Assembly: GCF_000317635.1 (NCBI RefSeq)
Contig: NC_019779.1
Location: 3,906,001-3,970,000 of the forward strand
DNA from: Halothece sp. PCC 7418
GTDB taxonomy: Bacteria; Cyanobacteriota; Cyanobacteriia; Cyanobacteriales; Rubidibacteraceae
Direction: 5' to 3'
DNA length: 64,000 nucleotides
Shown here: positions 49,678-58,739 of the stretch, one piece after another
Layout of the letters: each line of letters begins with the position of its first letter
Numbering within the stretch: position 1 is the first letter of the stretch
Made by a program: the position numbers and the translations under genes
Notes under the pieces: model-generated
Seen by the model: only the letters and a program-made list of their open reading frames with translations
The model's database searches: none
Told to the model about the DNA's origin: nothing

Positions 49678-50619
49678 ATGCGCACTTTCTCTCGTCAGTT
49701 ATTTTCTCGATCGTTTCTTTTTTTCTGCGGATTCGTTTTCTGGCTTATGATTCCCACAGCCTCAGCACAAACCACTGAGGGGGCTAAGGAAACAAGCCTA
49801 AATTGGTTTCAGGCGGTGATTTTAGGGATTGTACAAGGGATTACGGAATTTTTGCCGATTAGTAGTAGTGCGCACCTGAAAGTGGTTCCCGTGGCGTTAG
49901 GTTGGGGAGATCCTGGCATTACTTTTTCTGCGGTGATTCATTTAGGGAGTATTGCTGCGATTATTTGGTATTTCCGTCAAGAGTTGCAGCAACTGTTACA
50001 AGGGAGTTGGCAAGGAATACAAGACAAGGATTATCATAATGCTAATTTGCGTCTCACTGTGGGAATTTTATTAGGGACAATTCCCATTTTGGTCTGTGGC
50101 GTGTTTTGGAAACTGTTTGTAACGGATGACTCTCCCTTGCGGAGTATGACTACCATTGGGATGACATCGGTGGGAATTGGCTTATTATTAGGAATCGGCG
50201 ATTGGATGGGGAAGCGCGATCGCGCTGAAAAAGACCTCAAACCCCTAGATGCGATTCTGATGGGGCTTGCACAAGCACTGGCTTTAATTCCAGGCACCTC
50301 GCGATCGGGAATTACGATTACTGCGGGTTTATTTATGGGCTTAGATCGTCCCACAGCAGCCCGTTTTGCTTTACTCATGGGCATTCCCACCATTATCTTA
50401 GCAGGAGGAGTTGAACTCATTGATGTCTTAGAACAAGGCTGGAATCATGCTCAAACCGTCCCGATTCTCATCGGAACTGCCACTACATTTATTTTCTCTT
50501 ATCTGTCTGTGGTGGGATTAGTACGTTATCTACAACAACAAAATACTTGGGTTTTTGTTGGGTATCGCTTCATTTTTGGCGGTTTTATTTTCTGGGGAGT
50601 CTTAACATCCAACTGGTAA
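49678..50619 (+). CDS. uppP: Undecaprenyl-diphosphatase UppP (BacA)
   Basis: Dephosphorylates undecaprenyl pyrophosphate to recycle the lipid carrier of cell-wall synthesis, and gives bacitracin resistance. Seven or eight membrane helices are visible. The catalytic GIVQGITEFLPISSSAHL (residues about 45-62 from ATG 49678) and the later ALIPGTSRSGITITAGL are the two conserved UppP motifs. An N-terminal hydrophobic segment with SAQTT (FFCGFVFWLMIPTASAQ) is unusual and resembles a cleaved signal peptide. I choose ATG 49678; a TTG at 49669 adds three residues. A strong terminator follows. Confidence 0.94.
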   Translation: MRTFSRQLFSRSFLFFCGFVFWLMIPTASAQTTEGAKETSLNWFQAVILGIVQGITEFLPISSSAHLKVVPVALGWGDPGITFSAVIHLGSIAAIIWYFRQELQQLLQGSWQGIQDKDYHNANLRLTVGILLGTIPILVCGVFWKLFVTDDSPLRSMTTIGMTSVGIGLLLGIGDWMGKRDRAEKDLKPLDAILMGLAQALALIPGTSRSGITITAGLFMGLDRPTAARFALLMGIPTIILAGGVELIDVLEQGWNHAQTVPILIGTATTFIFSYLSVVGLVRYLQQQNTWVFVGYRFIFGGFIFWGVLTSNW

Positions 50620-50644
50620 GGTTTCCTGCTATTAATCGGGGAGA

Positions 50645-50682
50645 GGGGGAGGGTTAATTCCTTGCTTTTCTCACCCTCCCCC
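50645..50682. terminator. Hairpin terminator between convergent uppP and the CBS-CP12 gene
   Basis: A perfect 10-bp stem GGGGGAGGGT (50645-50654)/ACCCTCCCCC (50673-50682) with an 18-base loop, then CTTTTCCC. It lies 26 bp after the uppP stop and is likely to terminate uppP transcription; bidirectional use is possible. Confidence 0.75.
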
Positions 50683-50748
50683 TTTTCCCACAAAAGCCAG
50701 TTGCAAGCAAGCCTGTTACCTGTTACCTAGCGCGTTGTGCGATAACGA

Positions 50749-51366
50749 TTACAACTCGTACATTCTGGCTTCTGCTGCTTCGGGGTTTTCTTCCAGATAT
50801 TCTTCAAACGCCGTTTTTGGGGGTTTCTCTGCTTTTTGGTGCGCTGCTTCTGCTTGCAACTCTTCAACAATATCCCAAGCCACAGCACACTCTTTAGAGG
50901 TTGCTCCTTTTTCCGCACAGACTTGACGAGCTTGAGCAATGGCTTCTTCGATTTCTTTTTCTAAGAAGTTCTCTTTCGGATTTTCAACAAAATCTCCTTT
51001 ATGGAGAATATCAGAAGTGGAAACTAAGCCTAACAATTCACCGCGAATAACAGGCGCATGATGAATATGAGTTTGTGCAAATAAGCGAGCTACATATTCC
51101 ACACCTAAATCTGGATTAATGACAATACACGGCTTGGTCATCACCTCATAAACTCTAACCTTTTTCGGGTCTTTCCCATAAGCGGTTACCTTATTGACAA
51201 CATCCGTTTCAGTAATAATGCCATAAGCATCCCCCTCCCGACGGCGGTCAACAATTAAACAACGAATTTGTTTCTCTCTCATCAGTTGAACCGCTTCTAC
51301 GATCGGCGCAGAGCCTTTGATTTTGACGACATCTTCGGTCATAATGTCCTGCGCTTTCATCATCAT
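50749..51366 (-). CDS. CBS-CP12 fusion protein
   Basis: A 205-residue protein. The first ~125 residues are a CBS pair (AQDIMTEDVVKIKGSAPIVE...VYEVMTKPCIVINPDLGVEY, LGLVSTSDIL). The rest is a CP12 domain: EAIAQARQVCAEKGATSKEC...AVAWDIVEELQAEAAHQKA, ending FEEYLEENPEAAEARMYEL. CP12 binds phosphoribulokinase and GAPDH to control the Calvin cycle. Here the N-terminal Cys pair is kept, but the C-terminal Cys pair is replaced (AEARMYEL instead of the usual C...C end). Such fusions are known from cyanobacteria and probably couple adenine-nucleotide sensing by CBS to Calvin-cycle control. Confidence 0.92.
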   Translation of the reverse strand: MMMKAQDIMTEDVVKIKGSAPIVEAVQLMREKQIRCLIVDRRREGDAYGIITETDVVNKVTAYGKDPKKVRVYEVMTKPCIVINPDLGVEYVARLFAQTHIHHAPVIRGELLGLVSTSDILHKGDFVENPKENFLEKEIEEAIAQARQVCAEKGATSKECAVAWDIVEELQAEAAHQKAEKPPKTAFEEYLEENPEAAEARMYEL

Positions 51367-51461
51367 TGTTGAGTCTCCTTATTCAATCTCCATCTCAAAT
51401 TATCGGATTAAAAGGGACGATTGTTGGCGTGACTGCAAGAGTTTTTTACATTGAATCGCGG

Positions 51462-52082
51462 TCAATAGCTGCTTTGGGCTAAACGCCAGTAGTAGCGATT
51501 CCATTGATAGATTCCTGGAATTTCCCATTCTGCACCATTATCGAAGCGGATGGTACAGTTTTGATAGCGATGACCGTTGTATTCTCCTTGAGAAAGACTG
51601 ACCACTGTGCAAGGATACCAGTCTTGGTTTTCGGGATCATCATCTTGGACCCACTCCCAAAGTAAGTTTGACACTTCAACGCGATCGCCGACTTTTAATT
51701 GTACGTTTTCAGCGCGATCGCTGTATTCTAAATATTGAGCCACATGATAAGGTTGCACCCGATTCAGCCATTGCGGACCATAATCCTCCCGTAAAAATTG
51801 CACATTACCCGAATCACGCCCTTGTAACCAATCATTGAGAATCCGTGCTTTCCAAGGACGTTCTCCCTGTTCCACAATAAACGCCAAAAGCGCCTCCCGT
51901 TGGTCTGAAGTGAGTTCGTCTAGGGGATTGTTATCATTAGGAAGTTCCTCGGTTGAGGAAGTCAATGTCTCCATCAGCACTTGTTGCAAAATTTCAGCTT
52001 GTTGTTGGGAAAGGGGAGTTTTCCCTTGCTCACAACGACTTATGATTGTCTCTAAGACGGACTGAATGTCTTGATAGTCCAT
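51462..52082 (-). CDS. Conserved hypothetical protein (206 aa)
   Basis: A soluble acidic protein with no recognised family. The N-terminal half is helical (LETIISRCEQGKTPLSQQQA; DELTSDQREALLAFIVEQGE). The C-terminal half has beta-type segments like an SH3/tudor-like module: LKVGDRVEVSNLLWEWVQDD...DWYPCTVVSLSQGEYNGHRY, then CTIRFDNGAEWEIPG and a Trp/Tyr-rich end. It is on the same strand as glgX, 27 bp downstream of it in the direction of transcription, so co-transcription is likely. Function unknown. Confidence 0.7.
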   Translation of the reverse strand: MDYQDIQSVLETIISRCEQGKTPLSQQQAEILQQVLMETLTSSTEELPNDNNPLDELTSDQREALLAFIVEQGERPWKARILNDWLQGRDSGNVQFLREDYGPQWLNRVQPYHVAQYLEYSDRAENVQLKVGDRVEVSNLLWEWVQDDDPENQDWYPCTVVSLSQGEYNGHRYQNCTIRFDNGAEWEIPGIYQWNRYYWRLAQSSY

Positions 52083-52109
52083 TCGTTTCCAAAAATGCGA
52101 CTTCGCTTT

Positions 52110-54281
52110 TTATTGTATTGATTGTATTGATTCCTGAAATTGATGGGACTTTAAGACCAGCAAGGAAAAGGGGTTGAGGGGAATTTCTTCTTCTCCTGTA
52201 TAAGCGATTTCTCCCGATAATAATTGCGGTTGATTGGTGTCAATCACCACTTGCCAAACCCATTTTTGCAGGGCTTGAGGAAGGATAAAGACTCTTTGTT
52301 GATCATCGCTATTAAAGAATAATAGAAAACTATCATCCACGAGGCGTTTTCCACGGGGATTCGGTGCCGATAATTCTTGTCCATTCAAAAATACGGTAAT
52401 CGCTTTCGTTAGTTGATTCTCCAGCCACTGTTGTTCGGTTACAAAACTCCCATCGGGATGATACCATCCTAAGTCACTGACTTGTGACCCGTGAATGGCA
52501 CGACCTTGAAACCAATTGCGACGATGAAAAACGGGATGTTGGTGGCGGAAGGCAATGATTTCTTTCGTAAAGGCAAGTAATTCTTCATTTTCTGGGGATA
52601 ATTCCCAGTTAAACCATGTTAGTTCATTATCTTGGCAATAGGCGTTATTATTTCCCTGTTGGGTTCGTCCCATTTCATCTCCGCCGAGGAGCATGGGAAC
52701 CCCTTGGGATAGCATGAGAGTGGTGATCAAATTTCTTTGTTGGCGCGATCGCTGCTGGAGAATTTCAGGATCATCGGTTTCGCCTTCCGCCCCCCAATTC
52801 CAAGAGCGATTATAATCTTCCCCATCATGGTTATTTTCCCCATTAGCATGGTTATGCTTTTCGTTATAACTGACTAAATCCCTCAGCGTGAAACCATCAT
52901 GGGCGGTAATAAAATTAATACTGGCGTGAGGAAGTTTTCCATTCGCCTGATATAAGTCTGAACTTCCTGTAAAACGATACGCAAACTCAGTTAAGGTATG
53001 TTCTTCACCGCGCCAAAAGTCTCGCACCGTATCCCGATATTTCCCATTCCATTCTGACCACAACAAGGGGAAGTTTCCCACCTGATAGCCTCCTTCCCCC
53101 ACATCCCAAGGTTCTGCAATCAGTTTCACATTGGAAAGAATCGGATCTTGATGAATAATATCAAAGAAAGCAGCCAAACTATTCACTTCATACAATTCTC
53201 GCGCCAACGCAGAGGCTAAATCAAAGCGAAAGCCATCTACGTGCATCTCTTGCACCCAATAGCGTAAACTATCCATAATGAGCTTTAAAATTTGCGGATG
53301 ACGGACATTCAAGGAATTTCCACAACCCGTAAAATCCATATAATAGCGCGGGTCATCATCCACTAACCGATAATAAGCGGAATTATCAATTCCTCGAAAA
53401 CAAACCGTCGGTCCAAAATGATTCCCTTCTCCCGTATGGTTATAAACCACATCCAGAATTACTTCAATTCCCGCTTGATGAAGGGCTTTCACCATCCCCT
53501 TAAACTCTTTTACCTGTTCTCCTCCGCTTCCTGATGCGCTATAACCTGAATAAGGGGCAAAATAGCCCACAGAATCATATCCCCAATAGTTGCGGAGTCC
53601 TTTATTCACTAAATGTCCAGGAGAGGCTAAAAAGTGATGGACAGGAAGTAATTCCACTGCTGTAATCCCTAAAGACTTAAGATGATTAATGGCAGTGGGA
53701 TGAGCTAACCCTGCATAAGTCCCCCGCAGATGTTGGGGAATTTTAGGGTGTTGTTGGGTGAACCCTTTCACATGAACTTCATAGATAATAGTTTCGTGCC
53801 AAGGGGTTTGTAAAAGTTGATCTCCTTCCCAATCAAAAAAGTTATTAGTAACAATACATTTCGGAATCAGATGACTATCATCGGTATTGGAACAAGCTAA
53901 GTCTTTTTCTTCTGCATCCCAAGGATAAGCAAAGATTTCTTCACCATAACCAATATCTCCCATAATCCCATGAGCATAAGGGTCAAGCAATAGTTTTTTG
54001 CGATTAAAACGATGTCCTTGTTTTGGGCGATAGTCGCCGTGAACTCGGTAATTATAACGTTGTCCAGGTTGCAAACCTGGGATATAACCATGCCAAACAT
54101 AATTATGAACTTCTTTTAAGGGAAGACGAATTTCATGATCTTGTCCAGTGAATAAACAAAGTTCAATTTCAGTTGCATTTTCCGAAAAGATGGCAAAGTT
54201 AACACCTTCTCCATCCCATGTTGCCCCTAAAGGGCTTGGTTTTCCTGGCCAAACGTCTAAATTCACGGGTTTGAGTTCCAA
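52110..54281 (-). CDS. glgX: Glycogen debranching enzyme (isoamylase type) GlgX
   Basis: A 723-residue GH13 enzyme hydrolysing alpha-1,6 branches of glycogen. The N-terminal CBM48 (PLGATWDGEGVNFAIFSENA) is followed by the catalytic barrel with DVVYNHTGEGNHFGPT, the nucleophile region VDGFRFDLASALARE, acid/base region VKLIAEPWDVGEGGYQVG and NFITAHDGFTLRDLVSY. The length fits GlgX/TreX. It should work in glycogen turnover in the cytoplasm. Upstream (54282-54385) is a short spacer divergent from a truncated membrane gene. Confidence 0.95.
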   Translation of the reverse strand: MELKPVNLDVWPGKPSPLGATWDGEGVNFAIFSENATEIELCLFTGQDHEIRLPLKEVHNYVWHGYIPGLQPGQRYNYRVHGDYRPKQGHRFNRKKLLLDPYAHGIMGDIGYGEEIFAYPWDAEEKDLACSNTDDSHLIPKCIVTNNFFDWEGDQLLQTPWHETIIYEVHVKGFTQQHPKIPQHLRGTYAGLAHPTAINHLKSLGITAVELLPVHHFLASPGHLVNKGLRNYWGYDSVGYFAPYSGYSASGSGGEQVKEFKGMVKALHQAGIEVILDVVYNHTGEGNHFGPTVCFRGIDNSAYYRLVDDDPRYYMDFTGCGNSLNVRHPQILKLIMDSLRYWVQEMHVDGFRFDLASALARELYEVNSLAAFFDIIHQDPILSNVKLIAEPWDVGEGGYQVGNFPLLWSEWNGKYRDTVRDFWRGEEHTLTEFAYRFTGSSDLYQANGKLPHASINFITAHDGFTLRDLVSYNEKHNHANGENNHDGEDYNRSWNWGAEGETDDPEILQQRSRQQRNLITTLMLSQGVPMLLGGDEMGRTQQGNNNAYCQDNELTWFNWELSPENEELLAFTKEIIAFRHQHPVFHRRNWFQGRAIHGSQVSDLGWYHPDGSFVTEQQWLENQLTKAITVFLNGQELSAPNPRGKRLVDDSFLLFFNSDDQQRVFILPQALQKWVWQVVIDTNQPQLLSGEIAYTGEEEIPLNPFSLLVLKSHQFQESIQSIQ

Positions 54282-54385
54282 TACATCTTTGTATCAATAG
54301 TTTACAGCTTGCTTGCGGTTCTTAACCAATTAGTAACCATTTGCCTTTATGCTAGTGAAATCAATCAAAAGGAGGAAGACAGTTT

Positions 54386-54592
54386 ATGAATTACTTCTCT
54401 GTCGTGATGTCATTTTTACAACAGCGAGAAGCCTTTTTAAGCGAAATTTATCAAGGAGAAAAACTGCGGTCTAAAAGTTTTGGCTTATTAGTTTCTAGTG
54501 CCTTTTTTCTCGGAGTTTATGGGTTAATTATTGGGGCGTATGGGGGCTGGTTGCAGGCAATTCTTTCTGAAATTAAACTGAATTTGTTTTAA
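54386..54592 (+). pseudogene. N-terminal remnant of a membrane protein
   Basis: 68 residues with a strong ribosome site (AAAGGAGGAAGACAGTTT before ATG 54386). MNYFSVVMSFLQQREAFLSE...KLRSKSFGLLVSSAFFLGVYGLIIGAYGGW has one or two membrane segments. The pattern resembles the start of a larger cyanobacterial multi-pass protein of about 280 residues (annotated in some genomes as an actin-binding WH2-like protein, from memory). The frame stops abruptly after the first helices, followed by other broken coding DNA. It could still be a functional short protein. Confidence 0.5.
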
Positions 54593-54600
54593 TAAAATAT

Positions 54601-54894
54601 GAACTTTCCCAGTCAAAACAACGTTCTTTTTTAGGGAAATTAGAAGAGCAGCTAACGACCTTAATCAGCCAAGAGTCTCCTCTGGCTACAAGTCCCTATA
54701 GCAATATGATCTCATTTGTAAAAACTAGCTCAACATTACGATCCCACCCCACCCCCCTTACTAAGGGGGGGAATTAAAGGGGGGATTCCAACTAAAAATT
54801 TATAACTGATTTAGGATTGCTATATGCTAAATTGTATAAAGAGATGCTAGAAATTGGAGTGAATATATATCAGCAAACTCAATTCTGGCGATGA
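54601..54894 (+). pseudogene. Gene remnant interrupted by a MITE
   Basis: Coding sequence without a start, ELSQSKQRSFLGKLEEQLTT...LISQESPLATSPY, is broken at 54697 by the repeat and resumes at 54825 as AKLYKEMLEIGVNIYQQTQF...WR and a stop at 54894. If the repeat and one TA are removed, the frame joins perfectly (AGT CCC TAT GCT AAA). It resembles the helical C-terminal part of a small membrane or SLATT-type protein; family not certain. Confidence 0.55.
54697..54824. mobile_element. MITE with TA target duplication
   Basis: The left end TAGCAATATGATCTCATT...TGTAAAAA and the right end in reverse TAGCAATCCTAAATCAGTT...ATAAATTTTT are imperfect terminal inverted repeats. TA occurs at both borders, as for IS630/Tc1-mariner-type transposition. 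The interior contains CCCCCCTTACTAAGGGGGG, a hairpin also seen at 7661-7679. It interrupts an older coding remnant. Confidence 0.75.
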
Positions 54895-54929
54895 TCAGAT
54901 CAAGTTATTTTTAGGATTAGTTAGTAAAA

Positions 54930-55253
54930 ATGTTAACCCAGTCAGAAACTGATTTTAAGTTAATTACGGCTGGCTTTCAAGCCTTATCTGAGCCGATCCG
55001 TTTGCAGATTTTAGACTTATTGCAAGAACAAGAATTATGCGTGTGTGAAATAAGGGAAAAGATTAAGATTTCACAATCGAAGTTATCGTTTCACCTGAGG
55101 ATTTTAAGAGAAGCCAAGTTAGCGCGATCGCGCCAACAAGGACGTTGGGTTTATTATTCCCTCAATCCAGAGCAACTTTTACTCTTAGAACAATATCTCA
55201 ATCAACTGCGGGAAAATGCGGTCATGCGTCCCGCTAATCAATGTTTAGAGTAA
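54930..55253 (+). CDS. ArsR/SmtB-family transcriptional regulator
   Basis: A 107-residue winged-helix repressor: FQALSEPIRLQILDLLQEQE...LCVCEIREKIKISQSKLSFHLRILREAKLARSRQQGRWVYYSL. The ELCVCEI motif places two Cys in the alpha3 helix, as in arsenic-sensing ArsR proteins. Arsenite or another thiophilic metal(loid) is the likely ligand. No arsenic-resistance pump is nearby; the following gene is a GST fragment on the other strand. Confidence 0.9.
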   Translation: MLTQSETDFKLITAGFQALSEPIRLQILDLLQEQELCVCEIREKIKISQSKLSFHLRILREAKLARSRQQGRWVYYSLNPEQLLLLEQYLNQLRENAVMRPANQCLE

Positions 55254-55284
55254 ACTCTGCTCAATAACACGAGCCCATTTGATG

Positions 55285-55668
55285 TTACCTTTGACCGAGA
55301 GTTTTTCTAAAAGCAGGACGTTGAGACAACCGTTCTAGATAACTCTCAACAGCAGGATAGTCACTGAAATCAATGGGTAATAACAGTTTGGCAAAATACA
55401 GGTAAGACGCAACAGCAACATCAGCAACTGTTAATTCTGAGCCAGTGAGGAAGGGCTGTTCCGAAAGAATATCATTCAAAGGCGTGAGTAAACGAGGCAT
55501 TTCGCGATCGCGCCGATCTTCCAAAAATAAACCAAGACCTAGGGTTGCATTGGCAAATAGCACCCACTGATTCATAAAAGAAGTGTTAAACTCACCAAAA
55601 AGCCTTTTCGGAGAAGAGGTTTTATTTAACTTTATCCTCAATCTTGCTCCGATTGGGTAGAAGCTCAA
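55285..55668 (-). pseudogene. Glutathione S-transferase fragment (C-terminal domain only)
   Basis: Residues from about 30 on (NTSFMNQWVLFANATLGLGL...RRDREMPRLLTPLNDILSEQPFLTGSELTVADVAVASYLYFA) form the all-helical GST C-domain with the FLTGxxxTxADxxxA signature. The N-terminal thioredoxin-fold domain that binds glutathione is missing; the first ~27 residues are unrelated. The moaA gene starts divergently 17 bp away, so there is no room for it. It is probably a truncated gene. Confidence 0.75.
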
Positions 55669-55684
55669 AACATATCAATTCCTT

Positions 55685-56674
55685 ATGCAAACTATTGATT
55701 ATCTTCGCATTAGTTTAATCGATCGCTGCAACTTTCGCTGTCAGTATTGTATGCCCAGCGAAGACGAACTGACTTATCTACTGCAAGAAAATCTCCTGAC
55801 AAAAGAAGAAATTATTACCCTTCTGCAAAAAGTCTTTATTCCCCTTGGTTTCAATAAATTTCGCTTAACTGGAGGCGAACCCCTCTTACGTCCTGATCTG
55901 GTGGAAATTGTAGAAGCAATTACCGCCCTTCCCGAAACCCAAGATTTAGCCCTCAGTACCAATGCCTTTCTCTTAGAAAAGTTAGCAAAGCCCCTTTATG
56001 ATGCAGGGTTAAGACGGATTAATATCAGTTTAGACTCTCTCAACCCAGAAAACTTTGATAGTATTATTGGTAATAATGGGCGCAGTCGTTGGCAACAAAC
56101 TTGGAAGGGAATTTTAGCAGCCCATAGCGTTGGTTTTAACCCCTTAAAACTGAATGTTGTCGTGATTCCAGGCGTTAATGATCAAGAAGTATTAGATTTA
56201 GCTGCATTAACCCGAGATCGCAATTGGCACGTCCGATTTATTGAATTTATGCCCATTGGTAACTCAGACTGGTTTCACGATCGCGCTTGGATTCCCTCCG
56301 AAGAATTGCGCCAACAGATTCGCCAAAAATGGGGGTTAGAAGCCTCATCTGTTAAAGGAAATGGTCCAGCAGATGTCTTCCAGATTCCAGAAGCAAAAGG
56401 CACACTGGGCTTTATTTCTCAAATGTCGGAATGTTTCTGCGATCGCTGCAATCGAATGCGTTTATCTGCTGACGGTTGGCTGCGCCCTTGTTTACTCAAC
56501 GAAACTGGACAAATGGATCTCAAAACTCATTTACGTCAGTCTCCTAATTTTAGGCAAATGCGAGAACAAGTCGCACAACTGATCGCACTCAAACCAGAAA
56601 TTAACTTCAAAGAACGGGAAAACGGGACACTAACAGGCACTTACAACCGTACCATGTCCCAAATTGGTGGGTAA
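55685..56674 (+). CDS. moaA: GTP 3',8-cyclase MoaA
   Basis: A radical SAM enzyme for the first step of molybdenum cofactor synthesis. The N-terminal cluster motif [10 protein letters not shown] (from residue 14) and C-terminal second cluster [15 protein letters not shown] and CLLNETG mark MoaA. The 329 residues are normal, with the shortest possible N-terminus ([14 protein letters not shown]). It is divergent from the GST fragment; no other moa gene is in the window. Confidence 0.95.
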   Translation: MQTIDYLRISLIDRCNFRCQYCMPSEDELTYLLQENLLTKEEIITLLQKVFIPLGFNKFRLTGGEPLLRPDLVEIVEAITALPETQDLALSTNAFLLEKLAKPLYDAGLRRINISLDSLNPENFDSIIGNNGRSRWQQTWKGILAAHSVGFNPLKLNVVVIPGVNDQEVLDLAALTRDRNWHVRFIEFMPIGNSDWFHDRAWIPSEELRQQIRQKWGLEASSVKGNGPADVFQIPEAKGTLGFISQMSECFCDRCNRMRLSADGWLRPCLLNETGQMDLKTHLRQSPNFRQMREQVAQLIALKPEINFKERENGTLTGTYNRTMSQIGG

Positions 56675-56758
56675 GTTATCAATAATTAAAACTTGTTGCA
56701 ACTAACCCAATTAACGACTATGATTGTCAATATATAGTAATTATTGCTACAAAAAACG

Positions 56759-57334
56759 ATGGTCAGGCAACCCTATACTTCATCCTCATTGAAAGCAGAA
56801 CTCAACTCTCGCGGTTGGCGACTCACCCCCCAACGAGAAACAATTCTTCATGTCTTTCAAAACCTCCCTCGCGGACATCATCTCAGTGCAGAAGAACTCT
56901 TCCATCTCCTACAAAAACGAGGGGAAGAAATCAGTTTATCCACGATTTATCGCAGTGTAAAACTCATGACTCGCATGGGGATTCTGCGAGAATTAGAATT
57001 AGCAGAAGGACACAAACATTATGAACTGAACCGTCCGCACCCGCATCATCACCATCACATCGTCTGTATTCAATGTAACCGCACCATTGAATTTAATAAT
57101 GACTCAATTTTGAAACAAAGCCTCAAGCAAGCCGAAAAAGAAGGCTTACAACTAATCGATTGTCAGTTAACAATTATGACGATCTGTCCCGAAGCCATTC
57201 GCATGGGATGGCCCTCAGCTTTACCGAGTAACTGGGTTTGTACTCGCGCTATTTCCGAAAGTCATTCTGACGAGGGAATTGAAGAAATTGAGCAAGAAAT
57301 TGCTGAAAGTGAATCTTCTCAAGAAGATAATTAG
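56759..57334 (+). CDS. Fur-family metal- or peroxide-responsive regulator
   Basis: 191 residues from ATG 56759; a TTG at 56744 would add five. The winged helix is LNSRGWRLTPQRETILHVFQ, SAEELFHLLQKR and LSTIYRSVKLMTRMGILREL. The metal region is HPHHHHHIVCIQCNRTIEF, with one CxxC and an unusually His-rich stretch. The C-terminal part has Cys in TICPEAIRMGWPS and NWVCTRA and an acidic tail. Paralogue identity (Fur, Zur, PerR/FurC) is not decided by eye. AT-rich near-palindromic DNA upstream (56721-56750) could hold its own box. The stop codon runs into a heptamer repeat. Confidence 0.85.
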   Translation: MVRQPYTSSSLKAELNSRGWRLTPQRETILHVFQNLPRGHHLSAEELFHLLQKRGEEISLSTIYRSVKLMTRMGILRELELAEGHKHYELNRPHPHHHHHIVCIQCNRTIEFNNDSILKQSLKQAEKEGLQLIDCQLTIMTICPEAIRMGWPSALPSNWVCTRAISESHSDEGIEEIEQEIAESESSQEDN

Positions 57335-57550
57335 TCATTGGTCATTAGTCATTAGTCACTGGTCATTAGTCATTGGTCATTAGTCATTGGTCATTAGTCA
57401 TTAGTCACTGGTCATTAGTCATTAGTCATTAGTCATTAGTCATTAGTCATTAGTCATTAGTTCTTTGGTCACTGATTACTGGTCACTGGTCACTGGTCAC
57501 TGATTACTGGTCACTGATTACTGGTCACTGGTCACTGATTACTGGTCACA
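57331..57550. repeat. Heptanucleotide tandem repeat block (RGTCAYT)n
   Basis: About 17 consecutive heptamers GGTCATT/AGTCATT/AGTCACT, then AGTTCTTT and repeated GGTCACT with GATTACT heptamers to about 57548. Short runs of the same heptamers occur at 5063-5100, 7499-7528, 7599-7625 and 8851-8875. It fits the short tandemly repeated repetitive class known from cyanobacteria. It lies between convergent fur and mscS genes. Confidence 0.92.
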
Positions 57551-57576
57551 ACCAAGATGAACGTTTTCAGCAAACC

Positions 57577-58713
57577 CTACTTGGTCACAGGCGAATCAAC
57601 ATAAATCATGGGTTCTTCCATGGAAAATTGGAGTTGGTTGTTTGATAACTGCTTGCGGATTTCTTGGTTCGCCACTTCCACTAATCGCTTACGAAGGCTC
57701 AAGGAACTACTACTGGAACTGAGCAAGAAAAAGCTCACCCGTGCGCGAGTTCCCGATTGATCTTCAGGTTCAAAAGTGGCAATGCGAATACTACCAGGTT
57801 CCACACCAAATAACTTATTCAGACTAGCATCCAACACCTGAGCCACTAAGGCGCGTTCTGTATCATCCAATACCTTCGGAAAATCTAAATAGAGGAGTGC
57901 CATGACTTTTGTTCCCCGAGAAATATTTTCCACATCCATACTCGCCATCAGTGAATTGGGGACAATTAAGAGGGTATTAGTTGCAGCGAGTCGAATTTTA
58001 GTGGAACGAATGCCAATGGATTCTACACGCCCATAAATATCCTCAGCAGCAGGATTAAAGTTAGCACGGACATATTCACCCGGAACATAGGGACGATCTA
58101 AATACAGCACAACTGTTCCCACAATCTGGGATAAAACTTCTTGAGCAGCAAAAGCAACTGCAATCCCGCCAATCCCAACCCCCGTCAGAACACTGGCTAG
58201 GTTCAGATTTTGACTATTAGCAAAGACAATCACTGCAAAAAAACCGATGATAACATTGGCAACCGTTTCCCCAACAATCAGAAAATCATCCACTTCTTTG
58301 TTGAGGCTTTGAATGAGAGTAACCCCATAAACCCGAATGACTTGTCGTACCAATCGGGATAAAAGCCAAGCTGCACTAACAGTTAAGGCAAAATAAACCA
58401 CTAACTGTAACAAGTCATATAATCCTGGATACTCTTGAAACCAATTAATATTAATTGCAGTAATGATTAAAATACCAGTACGAACGATCAAACCGCGTAA
58501 CGGTGCGACCACCTTATCATACGGTTGAGCCATTACTTTCGGGGTAAAGCGATCAATAATCCACTGGAAAAATGACGGCAGCAACCGCCCCGCTAAGATA
58601 GCGAGTAGGGTGAACAAAACAAACCATCCTAGATTCTGAGCAAAGTTGATCAGTGCCCCTTGAAAGTTTTCATCAATAGCAAAGATTCTTTGAAAAATTT
58701 CTGCAATATCCAT
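57577..58713 (-). CDS. MscS-family small mechanosensitive channel (paralogue 1)
   Basis: A 378-residue MscS-type protein. Membrane helices fill residues about 20-180. The pore-lining and beta domain region reads VLTGVGIGGIAVAFAAQEVL...SQIVGTVVLYLDRPYVPGEYV, then YGRVESIGIRSTKIRLAATN and LLIVPNSLMASMDVENISRG. MscS channels release solutes on hypo-osmotic shock. It is the last of four tandem paralogues on this strand; 26 bp separate it from the previous one. The C-terminal SMEEPMIYVDSPVTK end is shared by the group. Confidence 0.92.
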   Translation of the reverse strand: MDIAEIFQRIFAIDENFQGALINFAQNLGWFVLFTLLAILAGRLLPSFFQWIIDRFTPKVMAQPYDKVVAPLRGLIVRTGILIITAININWFQEYPGLYDLLQLVVYFALTVSAAWLLSRLVRQVIRVYGVTLIQSLNKEVDDFLIVGETVANVIIGFFAVIVFANSQNLNLASVLTGVGIGGIAVAFAAQEVLSQIVGTVVLYLDRPYVPGEYVRANFNPAAEDIYGRVESIGIRSTKIRLAATNTLLIVPNSLMASMDVENISRGTKVMALLYLDFPKVLDDTERALVAQVLDASLNKLFGVEPGSIRIATFEPEDQSGTRARVSFFLLSSSSSSLSLRKRLVEVANQEIRKQLSNNQLQFSMEEPMIYVDSPVTK

Positions 58714-58739
58714 TTTTTTAACTAATAATTAATCAAATA

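Noticed and set aside
57331-57550. Heptamer block as CRISPR or protein-coding repeat
   Set aside because: The unit is 7 bp without spacers and the frames contain stops.
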